Source: Artocarpus heterophyllus
Lineage: Eukaryota; Streptophyta; Magnoliopsida; Rosales; Moraceae
NCBI GenBank assembly: GCA_025403435.1
Contig: CM046350.1
Location: 35,841,956-35,905,955, forward strand
DNA length: 64,000 bases
Direction: 5' to 3'
Every line of letters begins with the position of its first letter. The first letter of the stretch is position 1. A program made the position numbers and the translations under genes. The notes beneath the pieces are model-generated. The model was not told the origin of the DNA and searched no databases. It worked only from the letters and a program-made list of their open reading frames with translations. Below are positions 49,501-61,412 of the stretch, piece by piece.

Positions 49501-50117
49501 TGGGATAGGTTGAGGACAAAGGCGAGCATATGTGCTAGGAATGTTGGATTGAAAAAAGGAAGAATGCCATGAAAAGAATTTATTTTTGAATAATGTTTTT
49601 TTTTATTATTATTGTATGTTATTTTCCGCACTAAGTTGTATTAAGACTTGTTTTAATTTCTCTTTTTATTTGGCAGCAAATCGGCCTATCGACCATTACT
49701 AGTCGGACTATCAATGTACCAATCGGCCTATTGATCGCCGTATATCGGCCTGCCAATTTGGGTGTTTTTAAAATACTGATTTTGTAGAGCCTCTGACGGC
49801 CTGTCGATAGTTGAAGTTCAGATTGTTGGTCACGTTTGGCCTACCGGTGTTTGAAGTTCGGCCTACCGAACTAGTAAAGCAGAATTTAATAACAGTTTAA
49901 TATTTATTTATAATTATGGTTTTATTGTTTTGGTATTGATAAACTATTTAAATATACATGAGTAGTTTTAAAAGTATTCTAATATTGTAAAAAAAATGTA
50001 TGTAAGGAACCTAGGATATGTATAGATAATTATACATTATTTGAATAGTTTATCCTAAAATGATGAGAACAAAGGTAAAAGTAACGATATCTGTGACATC
50101 CGTAAAGGGGCGTTCTA
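46580..50117 (+). mobile_element. Solo gypsy LTR (about 3.5 kb) inside copia C1
   Basis: Starts TGTAACACCCGCC and ends GGGGCGTTCTA, where an ACA end has probably mutated. It is flanked by TTAAC on both sides (46575-46579, 50118-50122), and the copia reading frame resumes just beyond. The second part (about 48840-49600 and the terminal 40 bp) resembles the G1 LTR at 54820-55861. No internal domains are seen. Unusually long; an unrecognised nested insert (for example around 49680-49870) may contribute. Confidence 0.8.
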
Positions 50118-50122
50118 TTAAC

Positions 50123-52820
50123 ACTAAGGTTAATGACAATAACTCTAAAAGAATGAAGACTTTTCACTCTAATATGACCTATCCTTGGCATTTGCAATTA
50201 GGTCATATTAGCCTAAATAGGATTCAAAGGTTGGTAAGGGATAGACCTTTAAGTCACTTAAAGGTGAAATCTATACCATAATGTGAATCTTGTTTGGAGG
50301 GCAAAATGACCAAAGGACCACTCAGGTCTACGGGCCATAGGACCGAATGGGTTCTAGAACTGGTGCATAGTGATGTTTTATGGTCCTATGAACATCTGGG
50401 CACGAGGAGGGTATGAGTACTTCGTCACTTTTATTTATGATTACTCAAGGTATGGGCATGCTTACCTAATGCATCATAAAAGCGATACTTTTGACAAGTT
50501 TAGAGAGTTTCGGGCTAAGGGAAAAAAGTAATTAGGTAAACCCATAAAGGCACTTCGATCTAATCATGGTAGAGAATACCTCTCCGATGAGTTCTTGGAA
50601 CACTTATTAAAAAATAGGATTTTATCCTATTTGATTGTGCAGGACACTCTGCAGCAGAATAGAGTAGCTGAGAGAAGAAATAGGATTTTGTTGGACATGG
50701 TTAGGTCCATGATGAATTATCTGTCATTGCCTTTATCTTTTTGGGTATACGCACTGCAAACTGCATGTATCTTTTGAATAATGTGCCTTCAAAATCTATT
50801 CCTAAAACTCCTTAAGAGTTACGGGCAGCAAGGAAGACATCCTTAAACCATATTCACATATGGGGATATCTAGCTCATGTCCTATATAAAGAAGTAAATA
50901 AGCTAGAAGCACGTTCAGAAGTTCGTGTGTTTGTAGAATATCCAAAAGGGACTAAAGGGGGTTATTTTTATAACCCAAAGGCAAATACAGTCGTGATTTC
51001 TACAAATGCAACATTCCTTGAGGAAAGTTACATAAACAACTTTAAGCCTCGAAGTAAAGTGGTACTTGAGGAGTTGGGAGTGATTCAATCACTCTAGGGG
51101 TTCCAGTAGAAATAGGTCCAATCAATGTAGAAAAACCAACAGAACATCAACCTAAGGGGTTTCGGCATAGTGGGAGGATCAGGCGTCAACATAAGAGGTA
51201 TATGTTCAATGGTGAGGCCTTTTTGGCTAAACTGGATCAACATGACAATGATCTTTACACTTAGAAAGAGGCTGTAGAGGATGTTGATTCAAAACTCTGG
51301 ACAAAAGCCATGAACATTGAGATAAAGTCTACACAAACTAATCGGATTTGGGAACTTGTAGATCTTCTTGAAGGGGTAAAACCCATAGGGTGTAAATGGA
51401 TCTACAAGATAAGGAAAGGAGCAGATGGAAAAGTTGAAACCCATAAGGTTAGACTAGTAGCTATGGGATACACACAAAAGGAAGGAATCGATTATGAGGA
51501 AACCTTTACGCCTATAGCCATGCTTAAGTCCATCTACATTCTCTTATTTATAGCTACCGCTCTCGACTACGAGATTTGATAGATGGATGTCAAGACAGCC
51601 TTTCTGAATAGCTATCTTGATGAGTCCATATATATGGCACAAGTAGATGGATTCAAGGCCAAGGGTCAGGAGGGTAAGGTTTGTAAGCTGCTAAAGTCAA
51701 TTTATGAACTTAAGCAGGCTTCCCATTCTTGGAACATAGGATTTGATCCAGTGATCAAGATTTATGGGTTCAAACAAAATATGGACGAACTATGTGTTTA
51801 CAAACACATTATGGATGGAAGGTGGTTTTTCTACTGCTCTATATAGATGACATTCTGCTAATGGACAATGACGTTAGGGTGTTGTCATCAGTCAAATTAT
51901 GGTTGACCAAGTAACTTGACATGAAAGACTTGGGTGAAGCTAATTATGTTCTTAGTATCTAGATCTTTCAGCATAGGAAGAATAGAACATTAGCTTTGTC
52001 ACAAGCCGTTTACATAGATAAAATTCTCAAGAGGTTTGCAATGTAGGATTCTAAGAAAGGTGGGCAACCATCTACGTCTAGAATTACTCTTTCTAAGAAA
52101 GACTCGCAAAAGTCTAATGAGAAAAAAGAAAACATGAAGTGCCTTATGCTTCGGCATAGTATCATGTATGCCATGCTTTGCACTTGATCGAATATTACTT
52201 ATGCGGTTGGGATAGTAAGTCAGTTTCAGTCGTATCCAAGATTGAACCATTAGGTTTTGGTCAAGCATATTTTCAAGTACTGGAGAAGGACTTGAGGTTA
52301 TATGCTTGTGTCTTCGAGTGAGGATTTAAAACCTCAAGGATATACCGATTTAGATTTCCAACCTTGTCTGAATTCAAGGAGATCGACTTTTGGTTTTGTG
52401 TTTACTCTGGGCAGCGGTGCCATTGTTTGGAGAAGTGTCAAGCACAATTGCACTTCAGATTCAACAATGGAAGTCAAGTATGTGGCAACTAGAGATGCTT
52501 CCAAAGAAGCATTGTAGCTCCTCAAGTTCCTTAGGGATCTTGAGGTAGTTCTTGGCATAGATAAGGTGGTATTGTTGTATTATGATAACACTACAATGAT
52601 AGCTAATGCTAAGGCACCAAGATTTCACAAGAAAAGTAAGCATATTCATTGGAAGTATCATGTGATAAAGGACTTCGTTGAGGGCAGACATGTTGCTATA
52701 TGCAAAACCGCATGTGAGGATAATTTAGCTGATCTATTCACGAAGATACTAGCTGCGAGGGTTTTCGAGAAGCATGTGGAAGCTATAGGGATGCGTGATA
52801 TGTCATATTTACTCACTTAG
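50123..52820 (+). pseudogene. Copia C1 pol: integrase, reverse transcriptase, RNase H
   Basis: WHLQLGHISLNRIQRLV (pre-integrase), LVHSDVLW and QQNRVAERRNRILLDMVRSMM (integrase core), [17 protein letters not shown] and QMDVKTAFLNSYLDE (RT), LYIDDILLM (the YxDD box), GYTDLDFQ...STFGFVF and YDNTTMIANAKAP (RNase H), ending MRDMSYLLT just before the PPT. Several in-frame stops, so inactive. Confidence 0.92.
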
Positions 52821-52834
52821 TTCAAGTAGGAGAT
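52821..52834 (+). other. Copia C1 polypurine tract
   Basis: TTCAAGTAGGAGAT immediately before the 3' LTR, close to the usual copia form CAAGTGGGAGAT. Confidence 0.85.
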
Positions 52835-54749
52835 TGTTAGACATGTATGCCCTAAAGAGTAAAATGTTATAATATGTTTTTGGAGACATTTTATCAATAA
52901 AGAAGTTATTGTTCATATATCAAATGTTGTCCTTTTTACGTTCATATTTGTTGAATGCATGATAAGTAAACAAAAGTCTAAGATTATTAGTCTAAAGCTT
53001 TAAGAATCAGGCATATGATGGACAGATTATACGGAAGACATGATTCTAAAGGTGATGGTCTAAATCATAAGATCCGCAATTGAGGGAATAAAGTTGGGCA
53101 CTTTATTCATGCTAAGATTGTTATGTTGTCTACATTCTTGATGGGAGATGGCTTGTCTTGGCCATCGGAGTTGGACTCCACAAGTAGAAACGTTGGTACA
53201 TTGTCATAGGTGATGTTGTGTTGGATCAGGACATAAAGTGGAATTGATTTGGATTAATAATTCCATATGTGCAAATCAATTCACTTTAGACAATCATATG
53301 TGTTGTATCTTAATCCTGAAATGACTAATAGGCCCATTATTTTGACTTTTGTCTTTTGATGTATCAAAGGGTGACATCCTGACTTTGTGATGGTGTGCAT
53401 ACCGATATGTTGAAGACATAACTCTTGATAGTGTAGATCTGTTATTCATAAATATGGAATCCATAGCTCTATTGGTGGAGTCAATAATATTCTCTTATAT
53501 ACATTATCCTGTAATTGAAAAACTAGAGCTCTCAACCATTTGGATGCATAGGTGTAACCAAATAGCATACTATCTTTTAGATAGTAAGTGTTTCAATGGT
53601 GAGATAATGGAACATAAGACAAAAATAATTAAGAAAGTAAGATGGAATTTATCCTTAAGCTGATTATGAATATCTTATGAGGATACAACACATCATGATA
53701 TGTCATGGATACTTGGCTAATTTAAAGCTTCGTAATTTTATATAATTTGAGAGTGCAGCTCTAAGCTTTTAGTAGAGTAGCGTAGAGTTGGCAATTATAA
53801 AATGTGTATCTAGGATATTATATTTTATAATTATTAGAGCTTGAACTATAAAAGTCTATCATGTCCTCTTGGCTAGCTCATAATAAATCCTATAACGATA
53901 CGGCGTGCTTTTCTAATAAATTGGTGACTTATGATAAATTATTAGATTGGCTGAAATTTGATAAGATCAGATAATTCATATCTATTTATCGGCTGAGTTA
54001 ATTTTGTAAATTAATTCAAGATAAACTTGTTCAATTATCAGGAATATTTATTTTCCTTGAGATTATCCAGATATGACTGTTTTAATCAGATAACTTCTCT
54101 TTTAGGTTATTTGAGTTAAAACTAAGGCTCTATCTAAAGAATGTCGAGTGGAAAATAAAAGATTCTCAAGGATCATATTATCGTAAGTTCAGTAGGTTGA
54201 TCTGTTAGTTCGGCCTGCCGATTGAGTAAGTTTGGCCTATCGATCTAACAATATTTTGATAACGTGCTTTTTTACTCGATTTTATCATAAGTTAATCCAT
54301 ATTCAAATTTTTAAGGCCTTATCTGATAATAACCAACCCTAAGTTCGACCTCTATAAAAAGGGAGTGAGTCTTTTTAATTATTTATATTAGTTGAGAGGT
54401 TTAGAGTGAGTACTCTAGTGTTAGATACTCTGAAACTCCCTGAAAGCTATTGTTCACAATCATGAACCTTGGCTCAAGGTCTTCTCATTTGGTTGGAAGG
54501 AGAGTCACTAGTGGAAGATCTATACGATGTGTGCCCACTCCACTCCGATCGTGGATAGAGAATAGCAAAGAAGACTAGGTAGTTAAGGCTCTTCTAGAAC
54601 GGCTTTCTCTTCATAGATTGCATGAGCTCTTTGGCATACAAATGTTAGTAAGATCTAATTAATTTATATATGTAGCATGTCAAACTTGTGTTTTGGAAAA
54701 TACTCTAATTTAAATTTTTAAAATTCTGCTGCATACTCGTTTTCTAACA
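52835..54749 (+). mobile_element. Copia C1 3' LTR
   Basis: 1915 bp, TGTTAGACATGTATGCCC...TTTTCTAACA, followed by the target duplication TTATT. A family reference for the solo LTR at 22141 and the fragment at 57677. Confidence 0.93.
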
Positions 54750-54754
54750 TTATT

Positions 54755-55861
54755 ATGTGACAATGTAATGATCAATTATAGTATGAGATGTTTATATGTT
54801 ATTAAATAGTACTATCAGTGACTTATGGTCAATATGAATGTTTTGCATCAACTCTTCAAAGAAGCAAGCACACCGTAGACCGAAGTCGCCATGTCACCTA
54901 CCATTAAAGGTTGAGTAAGTCTGGAGGTCATGTAAGTACATCTTTAACTTGCAATATGATTGTTCAAAATTAAAAAGGTTAATGTTGATGACATATTATA
55001 TAAGATGTTTTAAGATGAGGATTTTAAATAATGAGGAAATTGATAGAATATGATGAAAGAAGATGGTATTTTTACCTCATTATTTGAAGGATATCTTTTT
55101 ATGAAAACCTATATATATGTCATATCTATATTATTATTTTGATGTTTTAAAAAGACGTTGTATACTTTATGGATGGACGACGATGATGGAGACTAGTGAG
55201 TGGACTGACCGGTCAATGGTCGCTTCATCTTGTTGCAATTGGTTTGGGGTCGCTTCCTCAATCTTTCTGTGACTAGCGTGTTATGACGGTACAACGCTAG
55301 GACCCTACCATAGAAAGATATTTTGAAGTACTAATATATATATTATTTAAATATATATTTACTTAGTGATGAATTTATTTTATTTGAACATTGTTAGTAG
55401 ATGAAAATGTTTTGTGAGAGTTAGGGTGTACTTATTAAGCATTATGCTTACTAGATGTTTCTCATATTGTAGCTAGGAATAAGAGTTAGGTATGAGGATG
55501 GAGCAGCTTGGTACCGATGTGTGCATGATGGCAAATACGGAATATTGGAGCGACACATCCAGAGTTAATGATGATATAAACTTTTATTCAATTATTTATA
55601 ATCCCGCAGATTTTAGGTTTTTATTTATTTTATAAGATTCCTCAAGTTAAAGATATTTGTTAAGTTTAAGTTTTTTTGGTAATGTTACAACTATGTTTTT
55701 ATTTTTGGATGAAGTTATTTGATTTAATTAAAAAGTCATGTTTAAAAAAATAAGCTATTATTGTAGTATTTTTTTTATTTAGATTCTACAAATTTGTGTT
55801 TTAACATAAATAATAGATGTTATGAGACGGTAACTGTGATATCCTGTGAGGGGGTGCTACA
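54755..55861 (+). mobile_element. Gypsy G1 5' LTR, right half
   Basis: Resumes after the C1 target duplication and ends GTGAGGGGGTGCTACA, a typical gypsy LTR end. It parallels the last third of the solo LTR at 46580-50117. Confidence 0.8.
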
Positions 55862-55865
55862 GATA

Positions 55866-55876
55866 TGGCATCAGAG
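55866..55876 (+). other. Gypsy G1 primer binding site
   Basis: TGGCATCAGAG a few bases after the LTR resembles the initiator-tRNA-Met site TGGTATCAGAG with one change. Confidence 0.75.
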
Positions 55877-55979
55877 AAATTTTTGAATTCCATCACACCA
55901 TCACCATTCATTTGTACTGGCATCCTCCAAGTAAGTTGTTCTTACTATAACTTAGATAATAAGTGACGTTACATTTGAT

Positions 55980-57589
55980 TGATGACTAACAATTGAGGGC
56001 GATATGAGAAGAGGATAAGCACGTAGACAGTCGCTTAAACAAGAGCTCGTAGCCTAACCCAATTTAGCAAAAGTGATCACCTAGCTTTTATAGCAACTTA
56101 GAGATCAATAGAGAGTTTATAGATGAGATAAGGGCCAATGGAAATGGGGCTAATGGAAATTCCCAAGGAAACACAAGAAGCAGCCTACCCCTCTTGCCCC
56201 ACCTACAGTAGCTGCACTGGCAGAACATATAGCTCCATTGAGAACCACTATTGGTACAATTGAAGAGGGTCAGGCCAGCAGAATTTGAGGGATTCACTAA
56301 CCCATTGGTAGCGCAAGGATAGTTCAAGACTATATAAAATTCTCTAAACCTAATGGGACTGATAATAAAAAAGTGTTGTGTGTGTCCTATTGCCTTACCA
56401 TAGATGCAAGAATTTGGTGGGAAAGCGTGAAGCTAAATATAATGTGAATGAGATGACAGGGGTTGATTTTAACAAGGAATTCAATAAACAATACTCTAAT
56501 ATGAATATCACGAGGAAGTATTTCAATGAATTCAGTGACCTCCATTAGCACAATATGTCGGTAAAGGAAGCTTATACTAAGTTCAATTGATTAGCACATC
56601 TTTGCCCAAGCTTGGTGCCCGATGAAAATGAGATGGTATGAACAATGATTAGAATGTTTCGACTAGAAATCGCGGTATATGTCGACAACAGAACATGCCC
56701 ACTTTAGAATACAAATGATTATTTTAAGGCAGCACTTTAGGCTGAGTACCACCTCAGAAACAACAAGAAGGAGTCCAACAAGACTAGCCAAGTGCATAAG
56801 GAAGATAGGAATCATGGGAACAAGGGGGGTTAGAATCGGCTTTAGAATAACCAAAGTTGGAAAGGTAATAACAAGCAAAAGAATTTCCCTAGATAGAAGA
56901 ACCAAGGTAGCAAGCAAGGTGGTGGACAACAAAATAACCAAGCCAGGTTCCTTCTATGTGCTAAATGTGGAAAGATACATTTGGGAGAGTGCTGTCGGGA
57001 CACAGGTTAGTGTTACAATTGTGGCCATGAGGGTCATATCTCCAAAAACTACCCTAACAAGACCTACTAGCATCATCAGCAAAACATCCAGTGGAGGAAT
57101 CCTTATGCCTTACTTAACAACAATCAAGCCTCCATTGAAGGGCCACTAATTCAACAGGGAAGACTTGAAGCCCCTCTATTTACAACAAATGCCAGAGTCC
57201 ATGCAATGACAAAGGAAGGTGTTGAAGAGACCTCAACTGTTGTCACAAGTCAGATTCTTACTATTGATTAGCATGTTAATGCTTTGTTTGACACAAATGC
57301 TATACACTCCTTTGTATCCACTTCTTTTGCAAAGAAGTTAGACAGACCCCAAGATGAGTTAAGACAAGGATTCACGATGTCACTACCCTTTGGGGAAGTC
57401 ATGATATCTGCTCATTGGCTACATGCAGTGTCGATGAAAATTGTTGATAAAAAGATTTATAGTGATTTGATAATGCTCGACATGTACGACTATAATGTGA
57501 TCCTAGGGAGGGATTTCTTGGACAAGTATAATGCATCCATTGAATGCCAAAAGCGACAAGTTAAGTTTAAACTTAAAGGTAAAGAATGA
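55980..57589 (+). pseudogene. Gypsy G1 gag and retropepsin
   Basis: The gag domain is visible across frame shifts at about 56270-56620 (the IWWESVK..., F.KEFNKQY and RKYFNEFSDL pattern). A zinc knuckle follows near 56953-57050 (CAKCGKIHLGEC then CYNCGHEGHIS). The protease frame 57284-57589 reads DTNAIHSFVS, where the catalytic D-T-G has become D-T-N, and ends ...YNVILGRDFLDKYNASI. Defective. Confidence 0.85.
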
Positions 57590-57676
57590 TTTGAGTTTGT
57601 TGGCAGACCAAGAAAGAAGATAAAGATCTTTTTGTCTGTAGTAAAGGCTCAGAAAATGTTAGCCAATGGATGTATG

Positions 57677-58483
57677 TGTTAGACATATATGCCCTAAGGA
57701 GTAAAAATGTAATAAGTTTTGGGAGACATTTTTATCAATAAAGAATTTATTCATTATTAATATACCAATTCTTGTCCTCTTTACGTTCATATTTGTTGAA
57801 TGTATGTTAAGCAAACAATAGTCTAAGACTATCGGTCTAAACCTTAAGAATTGGGCATATGATGGACGGATTATATGGAAGACACGATTCTTAAGGTGAT
57901 GGTTTAAATCATATGATCCGCAATCGAGGGAATAAAGGTGGGCGCTTTATTCATGCAAGGATTGTTATGTTGTCTATACCCCTTTTGGGAGATGGTTTCT
58001 CTTGACCATCGAAGGTGGACTCTGTGAATAGAAACATTGGCATATTGTCATAGGTGACAATGTGTTAGATCGGGACATAAAGTGAATTGATTTGGATTAA
58101 TAATTTTGTCTCGGCAAATAGATTCACTTTAGACAATCATTTATGTTGTATCTTAATCTTGAGACAAATAGTGGGCCCGTTGTCTTGACTTATGTCTTTT
58201 GATGTACCAAAAGGTGACACCCACATTTTAATAGTGGTATGCATGCTGGTACATTGGAGACATGACTCTTGATGGCGTAGACTTATTATTCATAGATATA
58301 GAATCCATAGCTCCTCTTTAGGAGTAATGATATCCTCTTATATGCGTTGTCCTGTAATTGGAAAACTGGAGCGCTTAACCATTTGGATACATAGGTGTAA
58401 CCGAATGGTATACTATCTTTAGATAGTAAGTTTTCTGATGGTGAGATGATGGAACATAAGATAAAAATAATCAGGAAGGTAAG
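57677..58483 (+). mobile_element. Copia C2 LTR, 5' part
   Basis: TGTTAGACATATATGCCC..., the first 807 bp of a family C LTR (compare 52835-53640). It cuts gypsy G1 and is cut at GTAAG by element B. The rest presumably lies beyond the right edge. Confidence 0.88.
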
Positions 58484-60457
58484 TGTAACGCCCCTATATG
58501 GGGGTTAACAGTTTTTAATGAGATAAAATAAAAATAAATAATAAAAGTAAAACCTTAAAAATAAAATTTGCCCGGGACTTAAATGAAAACTCTCAACTCA
58601 AAAATAAAAATATAAACGATAAATAAACCACAGTTTTAATGTAGCACCTTAAATTTAATAATATAAACTGTTGTCATCATCATTTTAACCCTCAACACAT
58701 TATAATACAGTCACAGAAAGTAACAATTGATGCTTACATTATCATGAAGAACATTCTCAACAATTGAAGCAGTCCCAATGTAATATAGCTACATCACTTC
58801 CTCAACTATATTTCTCGTAGCCACCTCACACTTAGTGAGTCCTGAAAAGATATAAACATAAGGGTATGAGCAACACTATGCTCAGTAGAGAAAGCCATTA
58901 CTCACCTTTAGGTTTTTATCATTACCACATTAAAATCTGCATGGTTAGTAAGTCACATCATATTTCAGATTATGAGGTTTATTATGATCACATCTTATGG
59001 ATACCGTAGTTAATCATTACCAAGTGTCATAATTACACATTTATACAAATATTACCAATCATCATTGTTCCTAGGTATCCATGTTAAATTGAGTATCACT
59101 CAACTCATCGAAACCCAAATGGGCGCACTTGATCACCCTATAAACATTCCAAGGGTGTTCCGGTGAGGGGACATCAAGCCCCGAGTCCTCACCAAATCGA
59201 TTCCTGTACAGTGTGTTCTGGGACTTTCAACCCAAGGAAGCGTCATCGCCTTCCCCCTACTTTACCTTTTAGGGTATTCATGCCCAAGGACGTAACCGTC
59301 GCCCTTTTCATGTCTCACAATTTCTCTATATTAAATCATTATTAATAGAGTTAATTTTCCTAACCATGCTTCTCAATTTATAACATGTGTCAATTCATTA
59401 TGTTCCTCGCCGTACAATACAAGACGAGCCCATGTCATAGTTTCATATGTGATACACATATAATATCAGTTCAACATAGATATATATATATTGCGGCAAA
59501 ACAATCAATTTTAATTCTATAAAAACCTCACAAAAGATGAGTAATAGAATCCCTACCTTTCAAGCTTATCAACAGTCTCTTAATCCTGGAATCAATTAAC
59601 GTTAGCTCCATACTCCCTTGATCCTAAGGCGTGCATAAGGACAATTAAAACTAAAGCACAACATACAACTACATTCATAAAATTCATTTTAATTTAATCT
59701 TAGAATTTCAAGAAATAACCACTGCCCATAGAGGTATTATAAAGTTTAACAATATAAATTTTCTGTCTAGGGCATATACACTTAGACTTCATACATATGC
59801 TCCAAAATAGCAACAAACATATACTTAGGTTTAAGAACGCAAATTTGAATAATCCTTTAGTATAAAAGAAAATTTATAAATGAAAGACTAAATTTGTTCA
59901 TAAGATTCTAACCTCGGATTATGGTTAGTTGGAAGCTTGAAATGGCTTCAAAACAGGTTCCTTTACTTCGGTATGACTGAAATTCTTGCTCAAATGGAGG
60001 TGATCGTGGCTGATTTTTATGGCTGCCTTGAAGAAGTTCTCTAAGTATTTTGCTTCAGCAAAGAAATGAGAAGAAGAGTGTGGGAACCGTGGAAGAGAAA
60101 GGAAGAAAAGATGAAGTCTTTGAAAAGAAGTGATAGAAACAATTATAGAGGAGACATGCTTCAGCATGTCACGGAGGAAATAAAGAAAATGAGGGTCAAG
60201 AGTAGTTGGAAAAGATATCCTTATGTCTCATCTAAAGACTTTAACACACATAATGCCAATATGACATTTTTGAGATTTATTAGAAGTTCTAAGGCTTTTT
60301 AGTAATCATACTAAATAAATATAGGAGAATTTTAGAAAACTTAAAAATAGATAAAAATAAATATTATAAAATAAATTTAAATGAAGCAATTTTTTTTTAT
60401 ACATTAAAAATTAATTTAATTACCTCAATACCCGTTAGGAGAATAACGGGTGTCACA
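58484..60457 (-). mobile_element. Element B 3' LTR
   Basis: 1974 bp. On the minus strand it begins TGTGACACCCGTTATTC and ends GGGGCGTTACA. GTAAG (58479-58483) is the expected left target duplication. Small frames inside are not genes. Confidence 0.82.
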
Positions 60458-60471
60458 GCTCTACCCCCCTT
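60458..60471 (-). other. Element B polypurine tract
   Basis: Coding-strand AAGGGGGGTAGAGC directly before the LTR start. Confidence 0.82.
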
Positions 60472-61130
60472 AAAGAAATTTCGTCCTCGAAATTTAAATT
60501 CTAGCAATACTAGTAAAAATTATGATTCCACTATGATTCCAATTCTGAGTCTAAACCGTTAATGTTGTTTGTCCTCCAAATTTAAGTTATCGTATCTCCA
60601 CTCATTTACTTGCATAATAAATCTTACTCCTAAATCCCTCAATGAGAGTATTTCTGACAAGTTTCAACTTATAACACCGTATAATAGTCTAAGAATCTGA
60701 TCAGGCATACATATTGACCATACCATGATTCCAGTCCTTCATTGTCCATGGACTGTGATTTACAATCACATTTAAGGAGATTGCCAAAGAAATTTTATAT
60801 ACTTCATCTTTAGGTTCCTTTTCCTTTTTGAGTAAGGAAAAGTCAAATATATTTGATTTCATACCTCAACTAATAAACTAAAACATAATCATAAAACATA
60901 TATCACAAACACTTTTATTCAAAACCATACATTAAACTTATTCATAGAGATATTAAACGGAATCTCAGAGTTGCAGACAAACCCGACATATTTTTCATTA
61001 AACAGCTATCCTCATGACACAAACATTCAATCCAAATAATATACTCATATTTCATATGGAATATCCCCATAACTGACTTTGGTACTTCCACATAATATTA
61101 ACAGAATATTACACATTACAAACATGATAC
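60472..61130. other. Noncoding tail of element B
   Basis: No gene recognised. No chromodomain or integrase end was found where an autonomous chromovirus would have one. Confidence 0.5.
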
Positions 61131-61280
61131 GGATACGTTTCGAGAGTACAAGGCACTCCGTATACCAGCTATCCATATCATGCATGCTTAGAGGATACAA
61201 AAACATCGATAAACAAAAGATCGGACCTTAAGAAGGATGCGTTTCGAGAGCATCAAGTACTCCGTATCCAGCCATCCCGG
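61131..61280 (-). repeat. Twofold 3' motif of cassette copy 2
   Basis: Two copies, at about 61131-61173 and 61235-61280, of GGAT(A/G)CGTTTCGAGAG then CTCCGTAT.CCAGC.ATCC. ATCATGCATGCT lies between them near 61177-61188. Homologous to 4541-4759. Confidence 0.65.
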
Positions 61281-61412
61281 CATTAGGCTCAATGAATCTA
61301 AAAGATTGAACAACGACGTACCACAAGAAACACAGAATACAAGGCAAACGGTTATTCGTAACACACGAAATACGGACACACATGCCTACATGCCAAAGAT
61401 AAAACAAAAAGA

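Larger units (their letters stand above)
41785..54754 (+). mobile_element. Copia retrotransposon C1, nearly complete but defective
   Basis: LTRs 41785-43697 and 52835-54749, target duplication TTATT on both sides (41780-41784, 54750-54754). In order: PBS, gag, protease, integrase, RT and RNase H, then PPT (the copia order). It is inserted in the 5' LTR of gypsy G1 and itself contains a solo gypsy LTR (46580-50117). Multiple stops in every domain. Confidence 0.93.
40753..57676 (+). mobile_element. Gypsy G1, split by copia C1 and cut by copia C2
   Basis: 5' LTR halves 40753-41784 and 54755-55861 (about 2.14 kb together), primer binding site, gag and protease to 57676, where a copia C2 LTR begins. 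RT and integrase are not in the window. Confidence 0.82.
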
